A program made the translations under genes and the position numbers. Below the pieces are notes generated by a model. The model worked only from the letters and a program-made list of their open reading frames with translations, was not told the origin of the DNA and made no database searches. Positions 45,345 through 52,800 of a DNA stretch of 62,273 nucleotides are shown here, in pieces. Within the stretch, counting starts at the first letter, position 1; every line of letters starts with the position of its first letter. The stretch is from Burkholderiales bacterium (GTDB lineage: Bacteria; Pseudomonadota; Gammaproteobacteria; Burkholderiales; JAEUOS01): assembly GCA_947473125.1 (NCBI GenBank), contig CANJDH010000018.1:1-62273 (forward strand). Direction: 5' to 3'.

Positions 45345-46694
45345 CTAAGCTGCTGATACCGCAGCGGCGATGTCGCCAGCGCTTTGAATGGTACGCCAGT
45401 CAACTGTTTTAGGCATCACGGCCTGGAACGAGCACACTTCTTTGCTGACGCGCGCCGTGCCGGTACCAATGGCCGGCCTGCCTTCGGCAAAGGCGCGCGC
45501 AGAGGCAACCATCTGCTTGCGAAACTCCACGACGGCTTGATCGCTGGCGCCGAGGCGTTCGAGCGAGCGGTCTGCAATCGGCCCCATGGTGACCCACATG
45601 GCGATATCCTGGTTCGGAAACCCTTTAATGCCGGTGAAGTTGCCGTCTTTCATTGCCTCCCGGTCCTGGCCAAACCGGTTGTCGAAATGGGCCTTGATGC
45701 GGTAGTACTGGTCGAGCGTGTTTTCCCTGCCTACATTGAGGAACGCGCGCCACTCGTCGGCGTCGGGTGTCGTGGCCGGGTCGCCCCAGGCCAGGAAATA
45801 AAAAGCAGTGTGGGTGTCGTCAACCGGCACATTGATGTTGGCAACGTTGTACAGGTTGTTTGGCGGCACGAGCACCGTGAATGGCGCCACAAATACGGTG
45901 CTGCGCACATAGTCATGCGTAGCAGCGTTGCTGATCGGGCGACGCAGCGCGGCGTAGCGAAAGCCGTAGTCGGTGTGCTGAACCTGCAGGCGCGGCGATT
46001 TGTCGGTGGACGGGCGCAGCCATTGTTTGGCGTTGGCTTCGCCAGCCGACACGCGCGCCGGCACAAAATCGGACGAATGCAGGCTTGAACTGTGCGCCGA
46101 ATCAATCGCCCCTTCGAGAATCTGTGCCCAGTTGCAAGGGATGATCGCTTTGGCGATCGACACGCGCACATCAGCTGACGGGGCGTATGGGGGCGGTACA
46201 AAGGCCGGTACCCCGTCGCCCGCCAAGCCGTCATGTGCGGCGCCGGCGGCGGCAGCGGCAGACAACGAAGACGAGCGCGGACCCAGGTAAGACCAGACCC
46301 AGCCGCCCCATTCGTGCACCGGGTAGGCGCGGTGCTTGACCTTTTGTTTCAAGGCGCTGCCGGCAGGTTCCGACGACATGTCCACCACATTGCCTTCAAC
46401 GTCCATCTTCCAGCCGTGGTACAGGCAGCGCAGGCCGCACTCTTCGTTTCGGCCCAAGACCAGCGACACACGCCGGTGCGGGCAGTATTCGTCCATCACG
46501 CCAACCTTGCCGTTGGTATCGCGAAATACCACCAGGTCTTCGCCCAGAATGCGCGCCTTGACCGGCGTGCCGTCAGGTTCGGCCACCTCTTCGGTCAGCG
46601 CCACCGGAATCCAGTGGCGCCGCATCAGTTGGCCCATCGGCGCATCGCCCTCGACCCGGCACAGCAAATCGTTCTCTTCGTGCGTCAGCATCAT
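45345..46694 (-). CDS. Aromatic ring-hydroxylating dioxygenase, Rieske oxygenase subunit (phthalate-dioxygenase type)
   Basis: A 449-residue Rieske oxygenase. The [2Fe-2S] site is CPHRR (about residue 71) and CLYHGWKMD (about residue 90). The catalytic iron site is seen as EGAIDSAHSSSLHSSD (about residue 195). The short, single-subunit layout and motifs around it match phthalate 4,5-dioxygenase and related demethylases. It is first in a minus-strand unit with a Bug receptor and a Pht5-like decarboxylase, divergent from its reductase. It adds oxygen to an aromatic acid; the exact substrate cannot be read. An in-frame second ATG lies at 46691. Confidence 0.93.
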   Translation of the reverse strand: MMLTHEENDLLCRVEGDAPMGQLMRRHWIPVALTEEVAEPDGTPVKARILGEDLVVFRDTNGKVGVMDEYCPHRRVSLVLGRNEECGLRCLYHGWKMDVEGNVVDMSSEPAGSALKQKVKHRAYPVHEWGGWVWSYLGPRSSSLSAAAAAGAAHDGLAGDGVPAFVPPPYAPSADVRVSIAKAIIPCNWAQILEGAIDSAHSSSLHSSDFVPARVSAGEANAKQWLRPSTDKSPRLQVQHTDYGFRYAALRRPISNAATHDYVRSTVFVAPFTVLVPPNNLYNVANINVPVDDTHTAFYFLAWGDPATTPDADEWRAFLNVGRENTLDQYYRIKAHFDNRFGQDREAMKDGNFTGIKGFPNQDIAMWVTMGPIADRSLERLGASDQAVVEFRKQMVASARAFAEGRPAIGTGTARVSKEVCSFQAVMPKTVDWRTIQSAGDIAAAVSAA

Positions 46695-46738
46695 GGTTTC
46701 CCGAAACAGAAAAGCAGCAAGAATGCGGCAGAAAAGGC

Positions 46739-46768
46739 TTGCCGATTCCTTAGATCTCTAAGTAATAT
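46739..46768 (+). promoter_or_regulatory. Promoter with spacer palindrome in the divergent control region
   Basis: TTGCCG (46739-46744), an 18-base spacer and TAATAT (46763-46768) face the reductase gene. The spacer ends with the inverted repeat CTTAGA-TC-TCTAAG (46749-46762), where a bound repressor would block RNA polymerase. The MarR protein at 49153 is the obvious candidate. The 101-base gap serves both directions. Confidence 0.55.
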
Positions 46769-46795
46769 GGCGAGCTTATTTGAAAGCGGGGCCCC

Positions 46796-47896
46796 ATGTC
46801 AATTGCGGTCAATTGCAGTCAATTGCAGTCAATTGCGCGCCCCGTGTCATTCACCGTTATCTCCCCTCGCTGCCCAGTGACAACTCTGGATACAGACCTT
46901 TCGGCCCTGCGCGTGGTTCGCCGCACCCAGCGGGCGGCCGCTATTGTCGAGTTCGAGCTGGTGGCGCCTGATGGTGCGCCGCTCCCACGCCATGCGCCGG
47001 GTGCGCACCTGCCGGTGGTGGCGCCCAACGGCATGCGCCGCAACTATTCAATCGTCAACCCGCCACCTGCGCCGGATGCCGGCGGACCAGATCAATACTT
47101 GATCGCGGTCAAGCGTGAAGCGGATGGCGTTGGTCGTGGCGGCTCGGCCAGCATGGTCGATGAACTGGTCGAAGGCAGCACGCTGATGGTTGGCAAGCCT
47201 GTTGATGGCTTCCCGCTGGTCGACGATGCGCGCGCGCTGATCCTGATTGCCGGCGGCATCGGCATCACGCCGATCCTGTGCATGGCCCGCACCCTGTTGC
47301 AGCGGCACGCATCCGGAGAGTGTGCCGCGCTTCCCTTCCAGCTTCATTACTTGGCGCGCGATGCGGCCACGGCGGCGTACGCCGATGAGGTGGCTGCGAT
47401 GGGAACAAAAACCGCGACGGGCAGCCAGGCGCAGGTGCACTTTGATGGGGGTGACCCAGCCGCTGGTTTGGATCTTTGGCCATTGCTCGAGGCGCCGCGA
47501 GCCGGCACGCACGTCTACTGCTGCGGCCCCACAGGCCTGATGGACGCCGTGCGTGACATGACCGGGCACTGGAATCCCAGCACGATCCATTTCGAGAGTT
47601 TTGGCGTCGGTGACGCCACCCAGTTCGAGCCCAACCAGGCATTCCAGGTGCGCCTGGCACGCGCCGGCGACATCATTCCGGTGGCTGTCGATGAGTCGAT
47701 TCTCGAGGCCCTGCGCAACCACGGCCATCGTGTGCAAAGCTCGTGCGAATCGGGTACTTGCGGTACCTGCCGCTCGGTCTACCTGGAGGGCGATGTGGAG
47801 CATCGCGACATGGTGCTGGCCGAAGAAGAGAAAGCCGAGCAGCTGATGGTGTGTGTGTCGCGCGCACGCGGCGGTGAATTGGTGCTCGACCTGTGA
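46796..47896 (+). CDS. PDR/VanB family oxidoreductase (phthalate-dioxygenase-reductase type)
   Basis: A class IA-type electron-transfer protein for Rieske oxygenases. The FMN-binding domain has MRRNYSIVNPPP, the NAD domain has LILIAGGIGITPILCMAR and the C-terminal plant-type [2Fe-2S] domain has SCESGTCGTCRSVYLEGD. The first 27 codons from ATG 46796 cross the 10-bp repeats and look unlike the family; GTG at 46877 (VTTLDTDLSALRV) is the other possible start. It passes electrons from NADH to the divergently encoded oxygenase. Its stop overlaps the next gene. Confidence 0.92.
   Translation: MSIAVNCSQLQSIARPVSFTVISPRCPVTTLDTDLSALRVVRRTQRAAAIVEFELVAPDGAPLPRHAPGAHLPVVAPNGMRRNYSIVNPPPAPDAGGPDQYLIAVKREADGVGRGGSASMVDELVEGSTLMVGKPVDGFPLVDDARALILIAGGIGITPILCMARTLLQRHASGECAALPFQLHYLARDAATAAYADEVAAMGTKTATGSQAQVHFDGGDPAAGLDLWPLLEAPRAGTHVYCCGPTGLMDAVRDMTGHWNPSTIHFESFGVGDATQFEPNQAFQVRLARAGDIIPVAVDESILEALRNHGHRVQSSCESGTCGTCRSVYLEGDVEHRDMVLAEEEKAEQLMVCVSRARGGELVLDL
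46798..46837 (+). repeat. Four tandem 10-bp repeats at the reductase start
   Basis: GTCAATTGCG, GTCAATTGCA, GTCAATTGCA, GTCAATTGCG follow each other without gaps; each has the palindrome CAATTG. The 10-bp period places each copy on the same face of the helix. They begin at the second base after the ATG at 46796, in the transcript start region. Confidence 0.85.
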
Positions 47897-49152
47897 ACGC
47901 CGGCCCAGGGCAACCCGTGAAGCCACTCAAGATCGGCGTTGCCGGCCTCGGCCGGGCATTCACGTTGATGCTGCCAACGTTCGTGGACGATGCACGCGTG
48001 CAGCTGGTGGCCGCGACCGACCCGCGCGCCGACGCCTGCGAGCGGTTTCGTGCCGATTTCGGCGGGCACACTTACGATACGATCGATGCGCTGTGCGCCG
48101 ATCCGGACGTCGAGGTGATCTATCTGGCGACGCCGCACCAGCTGCACGCCGAGCACGTCAAGATTGCCGCAGGGCATGGCCAGCACGTGCTGGTGGAAAA
48201 GCCGTTGGCCATCAGCCTCGCCGAGTGCGATGCCATGATCGAGGCAGCTGCCGCTGCTGGTGTACACCTCATCGTGGGTCACAGCCATAGCTTTGATGCG
48301 CCGGTACTGCAAGCGCGCTGCATCATCGAAAGCGGCGAGGTGGGCGCAGTACGCATGATCACCGCTCAGATGTATACCGATTTTCTGTATCGTCCGCGCC
48401 GGCCGGAGGAGCTCGACACCGCGCAAGGTGGCGGTGTGGTGTTCAGCCAGGCCGCGCACCAGATCGACATCGTGCGCTTGCTCGGCGGCGGCAAGGTGAC
48501 AGCCGTGCGCGCCCAGACCGGCGCATGGGACCCCTCACGCGGCGCCGAAGCCCCCGGGGGAATCCGTCCTGCCGAAGGCGCCTATGCGGCCATGCTCTGG
48601 TTTGAAGGCGGCGCGTTTGCCAGCGTCACCTACAACGGCTACGGCTTTTACGACAGCGACGAAGCTTGCGAATGGGTTGGCGAACTCGGTGCGCCCAAGA
48701 ATCCTGAGGTGTATCAGAGCGGCCGCGCCCGCCTTGCTGCAACAAAACACGCGGCGGCCAAGGATGCGCTGCACGAAGCGCAACTCAAGGCGGCGCGCAA
48801 CTATGGTGGTGCCACTTACGTGCCGCCGGGCGCAGCGCCACCGCACCACCAACACTTCGGCCCGATGGTGATCTCCTGCGAACGTGCCGACCTGCGCCCC
48901 ACGCCGCGCGGGGTGATGGTCTACGGTGAGACGGGAAAGGCGCTGCGACCCGCTCCCAGAGCCGCTGTCCCGCGCATCGAGGTGATCGATGAGCTGGTCG
49001 CGGCAGTGCGCGAGGGAGTAGCGCCCTTGCACAACGGCGCCTGGTCGCGCGCCACCATGGAGGTGTGCCTGGCGTTGATCGAATCGTCGCGTACCGGTCA
49101 GGAAGTGCGCATGCAGCACCAGATCGCGCCGCGCCGCATAACGGGGGTCTGA
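47893..49152 (+). CDS. Gfo/Idh/MocA family oxidoreductase (phthalate dihydrodiol dehydrogenase-like)
   Basis: A Rossmann-fold dehydrogenase of about 411-419 residues. The dinucleotide motif is KIGVAGLGRAFTLML, followed by the family EKP motif HVLVEKPLAISLAECDAM and GGGVVFSQAAHQIDIVRLLGG with the catalytic His. Pht4-type cis-dihydrodiol dehydrogenases of phthalate degradation belong to this family and share the long C-terminal part. GTG 47893 overlaps the reductase stop; GTG 47917, with CAGGG before it, gives the tighter N-terminus (KPLKIG). It would rearomatise the diol made by the oxygenase. Confidence 0.87.
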   Translation: MNAGPGQPVKPLKIGVAGLGRAFTLMLPTFVDDARVQLVAATDPRADACERFRADFGGHTYDTIDALCADPDVEVIYLATPHQLHAEHVKIAAGHGQHVLVEKPLAISLAECDAMIEAAAAAGVHLIVGHSHSFDAPVLQARCIIESGEVGAVRMITAQMYTDFLYRPRRPEELDTAQGGGVVFSQAAHQIDIVRLLGGGKVTAVRAQTGAWDPSRGAEAPGGIRPAEGAYAAMLWFEGGAFASVTYNGYGFYDSDEACEWVGELGAPKNPEVYQSGRARLAATKHAAAKDALHEAQLKAARNYGGATYVPPGAAPPHHQHFGPMVISCERADLRPTPRGVMVYGETGKALRPAPRAAVPRIEVIDELVAAVREGVAPLHNGAWSRATMEVCLALIESSRTGQEVRMQHQIAPRRITGV

Positions 49153-49821
49153 GTGGCCAGGAAACTTGCGGATCAGTCCGGCACGAAGCGCCACAATTTG
49201 CCGGTGGGCAAGCACGCAGGTAAGCACGCAGGTAAGCACGCAGGCAAGCACGTAGGCAAGCCCACGGGCAAGCGATCTGTGGCCGTGCCTGCTGCCAGGA
49301 ATCACCCGCGGGATGATCCTCAGGCGATCTTGCACCACTGGCGCGAGGCGGTGCCGAACGACCGACTCGCCCATCTGGTCAAGGATGCCACGCGCGTCTT
49401 CATGCGTGCTTTGCAACTGCGACTGACCGAGCACGGCGTCTCGTTTGGGCACTGGACGTTCCTGCGCATCTTGTGGGAGCACAATGGCCTGACGCAGCGA
49501 CAACTCTCCAATGCGGCCGGTGTAATGGAGCCGACCACCCACGCCGCACTCAATGCCATGGAACAATTGGGTTTGGTCGAACGCCGCCGGCTTGAGGGTG
49601 ACCAGCGCAACCTGCACATCTTTCTCACACCGGCTGGAAAGCGGCTCAAGTCCAAACTGGTGCCCCATGCCGTTGCCGTCAATGATGAGGCCGTCCTTGG
49701 CATAAAGGCGGAGGACATTGCCACCACGCGCCGCGTTTTGCTTCAGATCATCGAAAATCTTGCCAACCCACCCACAACGGAACAAATCCATGAGCGAATG
49801 GACCCAAGTAGCCAAATCTGA
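49153..49821 (+). CDS. MarR family transcriptional regulator with Lys/His repeat tail
   Basis: A 222-residue regulator. The winged helix is clear: LRLTEHGVSFGHWTFLRIL, LTQRQLSNAAGVMEPTTHAALN and the wing VERRRLEGDQRNLHIFLTPAG. The N-terminal 55 residues are an unusual basic extension containing a tandem repeat of GKHA-type units (residues 19-38). The GTG start immediately follows the dehydrogenase stop. MarR proteins typically sense an aromatic ligand and repress their own cluster, which fits the neighbourhood. Confidence 0.9.
   Translation: MARKLADQSGTKRHNLPVGKHAGKHAGKHAGKHVGKPTGKRSVAVPAARNHPRDDPQAILHHWREAVPNDRLAHLVKDATRVFMRALQLRLTEHGVSFGHWTFLRILWEHNGLTQRQLSNAAGVMEPTTHAALNAMEQLGLVERRRLEGDQRNLHIFLTPAGKRLKSKLVPHAVAVNDEAVLGIKAEDIATTRRVLLQIIENLANPPTTEQIHERMDPSSQI
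49207..49266 (+). repeat. 12-bp tandem repeat inside the MarR gene
   Basis: Four near-identical units GGYAAGCACGYA (49207-49254) and one diverged unit (49255-49266). They encode GKHA three times, then GKHV and GKPT. The in-frame 12-bp period allows expansion or loss by slippage without breaking the gene. Confidence 0.9.
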
Positions 49822-50101
49822 CGACGTGCCCGCAGACGGCACCTTTCCCGCCACCCTGAACGGCGAGCCGGTATGTCTCTACAACCTTGATGGCGAGATA
49901 TTTGCCACGCACGATGTATGCACCCACGGTAACGCCAACCTGTCGGAAGGCTTTGTGGTGAACGGCTACATCGAATGCCCGTTTCACCAGGGCATGTTTG
50001 ACATTCGGACCGGCGAGGCGAGCGCTGCACCGTGCACGGTGGCCTTGAAAACCTACCCGGTCAAGGTTGAGGCCGGCGTGGTGTGGCTCAGGCAGGCTTG
50101 A
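49790..50101 (+). CDS. Rieske-type [2Fe-2S] ferredoxin (non-heme iron oxygenase ferredoxin subunit)
   Basis: A 103-residue Rieske ferredoxin with CTHGNANLSEGFV and IECPFHQGMFDIRTG, the C-x-H and C-x2-H ligand pairs, and the AAPCTVALKTYPVKVE C-terminal strand. It overlaps the end of the MarR gene by 32 bases, so it is translated from the same message. Such ferredoxins shuttle electrons between a reductase and a Rieske oxygenase in three-component systems. Here a reductase with its own [2Fe-2S] domain is also present. Confidence 0.93.
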   Translation: MSEWTQVAKSDDVPADGTFPATLNGEPVCLYNLDGEIFATHDVCTHGNANLSEGFVVNGYIECPFHQGMFDIRTGEASAAPCTVALKTYPVKVEAGVVWLRQA

Positions 50102-50187
50102 CCCGTCCCGGAGACGAGGACGAGAGCATGACCATGGAGGATATGACCACGAACTACGTCGGTCTCTCGCCGCGGGTGCGGCGCGGC

Positions 50188-50535
50188 GCTGCACTGACTG
50201 ACTTGATCGGCGGCCAGGTGCGCGGTCTGGCCGTCTCGACGGCAAAGCGCTCGGCCACCGCACCCGAATTGCCGACCATTGGCGAAACCGTTCCCGGTTA
50301 TGAGGTAACCACCTGGACCGCGCTGTATGCACCAGCCGGCACGCCGCGTGAAATGGTGCAGCGACGCGGCGCCGAAATGGCCAAGCTGCAAAAGTTGCCT
50401 GACTATGCAGAGCGCCTGGGCAGGATCGGCTCCGGTGCCTCTTAGTCTTCACCAGAACACCTTGTCGCCTTCATGCAGACCGAGATAGCCAAGTGGGGCA
50501 AAATCGTGCGTGATACACGCGCGAAGGTTGATTGA
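50188..50535 (+). pseudogene. Decayed Bug/TctC receptor (C-terminal half)
   Basis: The reading frame shows ALTDLIGGQV joined directly to RGLAVSTAKRSATAPELPTI, a deletion of about 20 residues usually found between them, then VPGYEVTTWTALYAPAGTPRE. An in-frame TAG follows GRIGSGAS, and the same frame continues SSPEHLVAFMQTEIAKWGKI to the proper family end at 50535. The N-terminal half is absent. It sits between the Rieske ferredoxin and the FAH-family gene. Confidence 0.8.
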
Positions 50536-50560
50536 ACAATCCCCGGATCAAGGACTCGAA

Positions 50561-51448
50561 ATGAAACTATGTCGCTATAACAACAACCAACTTGGCCTGG
50601 TCGAGGGCGATCAGATCATCGACGTCACGGCCGCGCTCGAGTTGATCCCGCCGATGCGTTACCCGGCTCCGCTCGGGGACCAGCTGATTGCCAACCTCGG
50701 CGCCGTTTTGGCCCGTGCGAATGCGCTCAAGGCAAACGCGCCACGCCTGTCCCTGGCAAGCGTGAAGCTGCTGCCGCCGGTCGGCAACCCCACCAAGATC
50801 ATCAACGCGCCGATCAATTACGTAAAGCACATTCAGGAGTCGAATGCTGATCCAGGCATCAAGCATGGCCGAACCACGATCACGCACATTTCCGACTGGG
50901 GCCTGTTTCTGAAGGCCACTTCCAGCCTGGTGGGTTTTGGTGACGAAGTACGCCTGCTTTACCCCGAGCGTCGCAACGACCACGAACTGGAGTTGGCCAT
51001 CATCATCGGCAAGCAGGGCAAGAACATTGCGCGCGAAAACGCGCGCCAGTACATCGCCGGCTACGCGATGGGGCTGGACATGACCACGCGCGGCAAGGAG
51101 TTGTTGTCGTGGCGCAAGTCGGGCGATACGTATGCCCTGCTCGGCCCCTGGTTTACCACCGCAGACGAAATTGCCGACCCGAACGCGCTTGACCTGGAGC
51201 TCAAGGTCAACGGTGAGACGCGCCAGAAGGCCAACACCCGTGATTTGGTCTACAACGTCGACCGGCTGATCGAATACGCGTCGGACAAATACACGCTCTA
51301 TCCGGGCGACATCATTTTGACCGGCACGCCCGAAGGGGTCGGACCGGTAGTACCCGGGGATGTGATGCAGCTTTACATCGCGGGCCTCGGGCGAGCTGAA
51401 GTACGCATCGCCCCGGCCTATGCGGGCCCTCCGGAGCGTCCTGCCTGA
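50561..51448 (+). CDS. Fumarylacetoacetate hydrolase (FAH) family protein
   Basis: A 295-residue FAH-fold enzyme. Metal and active-site motifs are seen as ERRNDHELELAIIIGKQGKN (E-x-E), YAMGLDMTTRGKEL and DIILTGTPEGVGPVVPGD. The fold includes hydrolases, decarboxylases and isomerases of meta-cleavage routes for aromatic acids. AAGGA precedes ATG 50561. It is the last gene of the plus-strand aromatic cluster; a role in splitting or isomerising a ring-cleavage product is inferred. Confidence 0.9.
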   Translation: MKLCRYNNNQLGLVEGDQIIDVTAALELIPPMRYPAPLGDQLIANLGAVLARANALKANAPRLSLASVKLLPPVGNPTKIINAPINYVKHIQESNADPGIKHGRTTITHISDWGLFLKATSSLVGFGDEVRLLYPERRNDHELELAIIIGKQGKNIARENARQYIAGYAMGLDMTTRGKELLSWRKSGDTYALLGPWFTTADEIADPNALDLELKVNGETRQKANTRDLVYNVDRLIEYASDKYTLYPGDIILTGTPEGVGPVVPGDVMQLYIAGLGRAEVRIAPAYAGPPERPA

Positions 51449-51462
51449 GACTGTGTCGGGCG

Positions 51463-52125
51463 CTAATGGGTGTAGGCGCCCGGAACCCGTTCGGCATCCG
51501 GTTTCGGCTCTTCGAGAAGCGAGCTGAGCAATAGCAGCTCGCTGATGACACCCGGGTCGAAACCGCTGCGATCGCTGCGGTCATCCACCAGCAGCTTGTG
51601 CAGATAGGCGCGCGCTACCGGTGTGCGCCACGTGGCGGTGATTCTCTGCAGGATGCTCGGGTGCTGGTCTTCGAGCACGGCGTGGGTATCAAAGTCGTCT
51701 GCGGCAGGCCGGCAAGCGGAGCCGCCCAACAGGCCCGGGTCGATCTCGAGAACCGGTGCGTCGCTGAGCCTGATCGGCGCGATCATGCACTCTTCGGCAC
51801 TTGCCGCTTCCACCTTGGCGTCGAGGCCGGCAAATGCGGCGGTGATCCCCATATTGTCGAGCAACGTCGACATCGACTCCTGGTGTTGTGCGGTTTCGGC
51901 CGGCTTCGATGCAACCACCCTCGACAAGGGCTGGGTACGCGCCATGGAGAGCGGGGTTTGCAGGTGCGATCGGGCTGCCCCTGACGCAAGTGACACTGGT
52001 GCACGTCGCGCAGGCGGTTCGCCGAGCAGCTGTGCAACTGCCGATTCAAGCCACCCGATACGTGCTTCCAGGTCCGCAAGGCGCTGGTCGTTGGGGGAAT
52101 CGCGATGGGGGTCAAGCGGGGGCAT
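51463..52125 (-). CDS. Uncharacterised protein with N-terminal coiled coil
   Basis: A 220-residue protein of unknown function. Residues about 10-35 (NDQRLADLEARIGWLESAVA) form a SlyX-like short coiled coil. A Ser/Ala/Pro-rich linker follows, and the C-terminal half is helical (LEDQHPSILQRITATWRTPV, ISELLLLSSLLEEP). No signal or membrane segment. Start 52125 is preferred to 52173 because GGAGACG lies directly upstream. It stands between the aromatic cluster (convergent) and the HIT gene. The shape suggests a small adaptor; no function is proposed. Confidence 0.6.
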   Translation of the reverse strand: MPPLDPHRDSPNDQRLADLEARIGWLESAVAQLLGEPPARRAPVSLASGAARSHLQTPLSMARTQPLSRVVASKPAETAQHQESMSTLLDNMGITAAFAGLDAKVEAASAEECMIAPIRLSDAPVLEIDPGLLGGSACRPAADDFDTHAVLEDQHPSILQRITATWRTPVARAYLHKLLVDDRSDRSGFDPGVISELLLLSSLLEEPKPDAERVPGAYTH

Positions 52126-52209
52126 GGTCGTCTCCAATTGGGCAGGGCCTCTGGAAACGACTACGGCCGGCACGCCCTAATCTTGAGGCGCGGACCGAGA
52201 TGCCCCGAA

Positions 52210-52614
52210 TCAGGGCATGCGGATTTGCGCCGCCAATGCCAGCAAATGTTCCATGCCAGGCTGCTTGCGCGGCCAGGTCAGCTCGACGCCGTCGCCCTCA
52301 TGGCGTGGCAACACGTGCAGGTGCAGATGCGGCACGGTCTGCCAGCCGGCAGGTTTGTTGGCCTGCAGCAGCGTCAGGCCGGCTGGGGCAAACGCTGCCT
52401 GCACCGCCCGTGCAATGCGATGCGCTGCGGCCATCAATGCGCACGCCGACGCTTCGTCGGCATCAAGCAGGGTTTCGAACGGTTTTCTGGTGGCGACGAT
52501 CACGTGGCCCGGGTTGACCTGCCCTGCGTCCATGAAGGCAAATACATGCTCGTCCTCATATACTTTGGCGCAGGGCAGTTCCCCTGCGATGATGCGCTCA
52601 AAAATCGTTGCCAT
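52210..52614 (-). CDS. HIT family (histidine triad) hydrolase
   Basis: A 134-residue HIT protein: IFERIIAGELPCAKVYEDEH and VNPGHVIVATRKPFETLLD, then the histidine triad HLHLHVLPRHEGD. HIT proteins hydrolyse nucleoside phosphoramidates or dinucleotide polyphosphates. Start 52614 has AAGGA at the right distance; the ORF extension to 52674 is not supported. It is divergent from the XRE gene. Confidence 0.93.
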   Translation of the reverse strand: MATIFERIIAGELPCAKVYEDEHVFAFMDAGQVNPGHVIVATRKPFETLLDADEASACALMAAAHRIARAVQAAFAPAGLTLLQANKPAGWQTVPHLHLHVLPRHEGDGVELTWPRKQPGMEHLLALAAQIRMP

Positions 52615-52663
52615 GCGGGTCCTTCGGGTCTTGTGGTCTCGGGGGTATCGCCGGTGCCGTGCG

Positions 52664-52689
52664 ATGGGTGACAATCAATGGGTGACAAT
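52664..52689. repeat. Short direct repeat upstream of the HIT gene
   Basis: ATGGGTGACAAT occurs twice with a 14-base period (52664-52675, 52678-52689), in the gap shared by the divergent HIT and XRE genes. Confidence 0.7.
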
Positions 52690-52741
52690 ATCACCTACCT
52701 CGTGATCTGTTCCCCTCTTCCCGGTGTTCCTACTGGCAATT

Positions 52742-52775
52742 GAGTCTACGCAGCCCACGAGTCTACGCAGCCCAC
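52742..52775. repeat. Perfect 17-bp tandem duplication upstream of the XRE gene
   Basis: GAGTCTACGCAGCCCAC is repeated exactly, head to tail, ending 25 bases before the XRE-type regulator start codon. This could be a fresh duplication or a paired operator. Confidence 0.85.
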
Positions 52776-52800
52776 GCCCGCCAACACCACCCACACTGAT

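Noticed and set aside
48940-48985. REP-like sequence inside the Gfo/Idh/MocA gene (also similar strings at about 9850 and 44727)
   Set aside because: The shared CTCCCAGAGC string is short, in coding frames that read normally, and lacks the REP core.
49207-49266. CRISPR-like array
   Set aside because: Units are 12 bp, contiguous and in frame without spacers; it is a coding tandem repeat.
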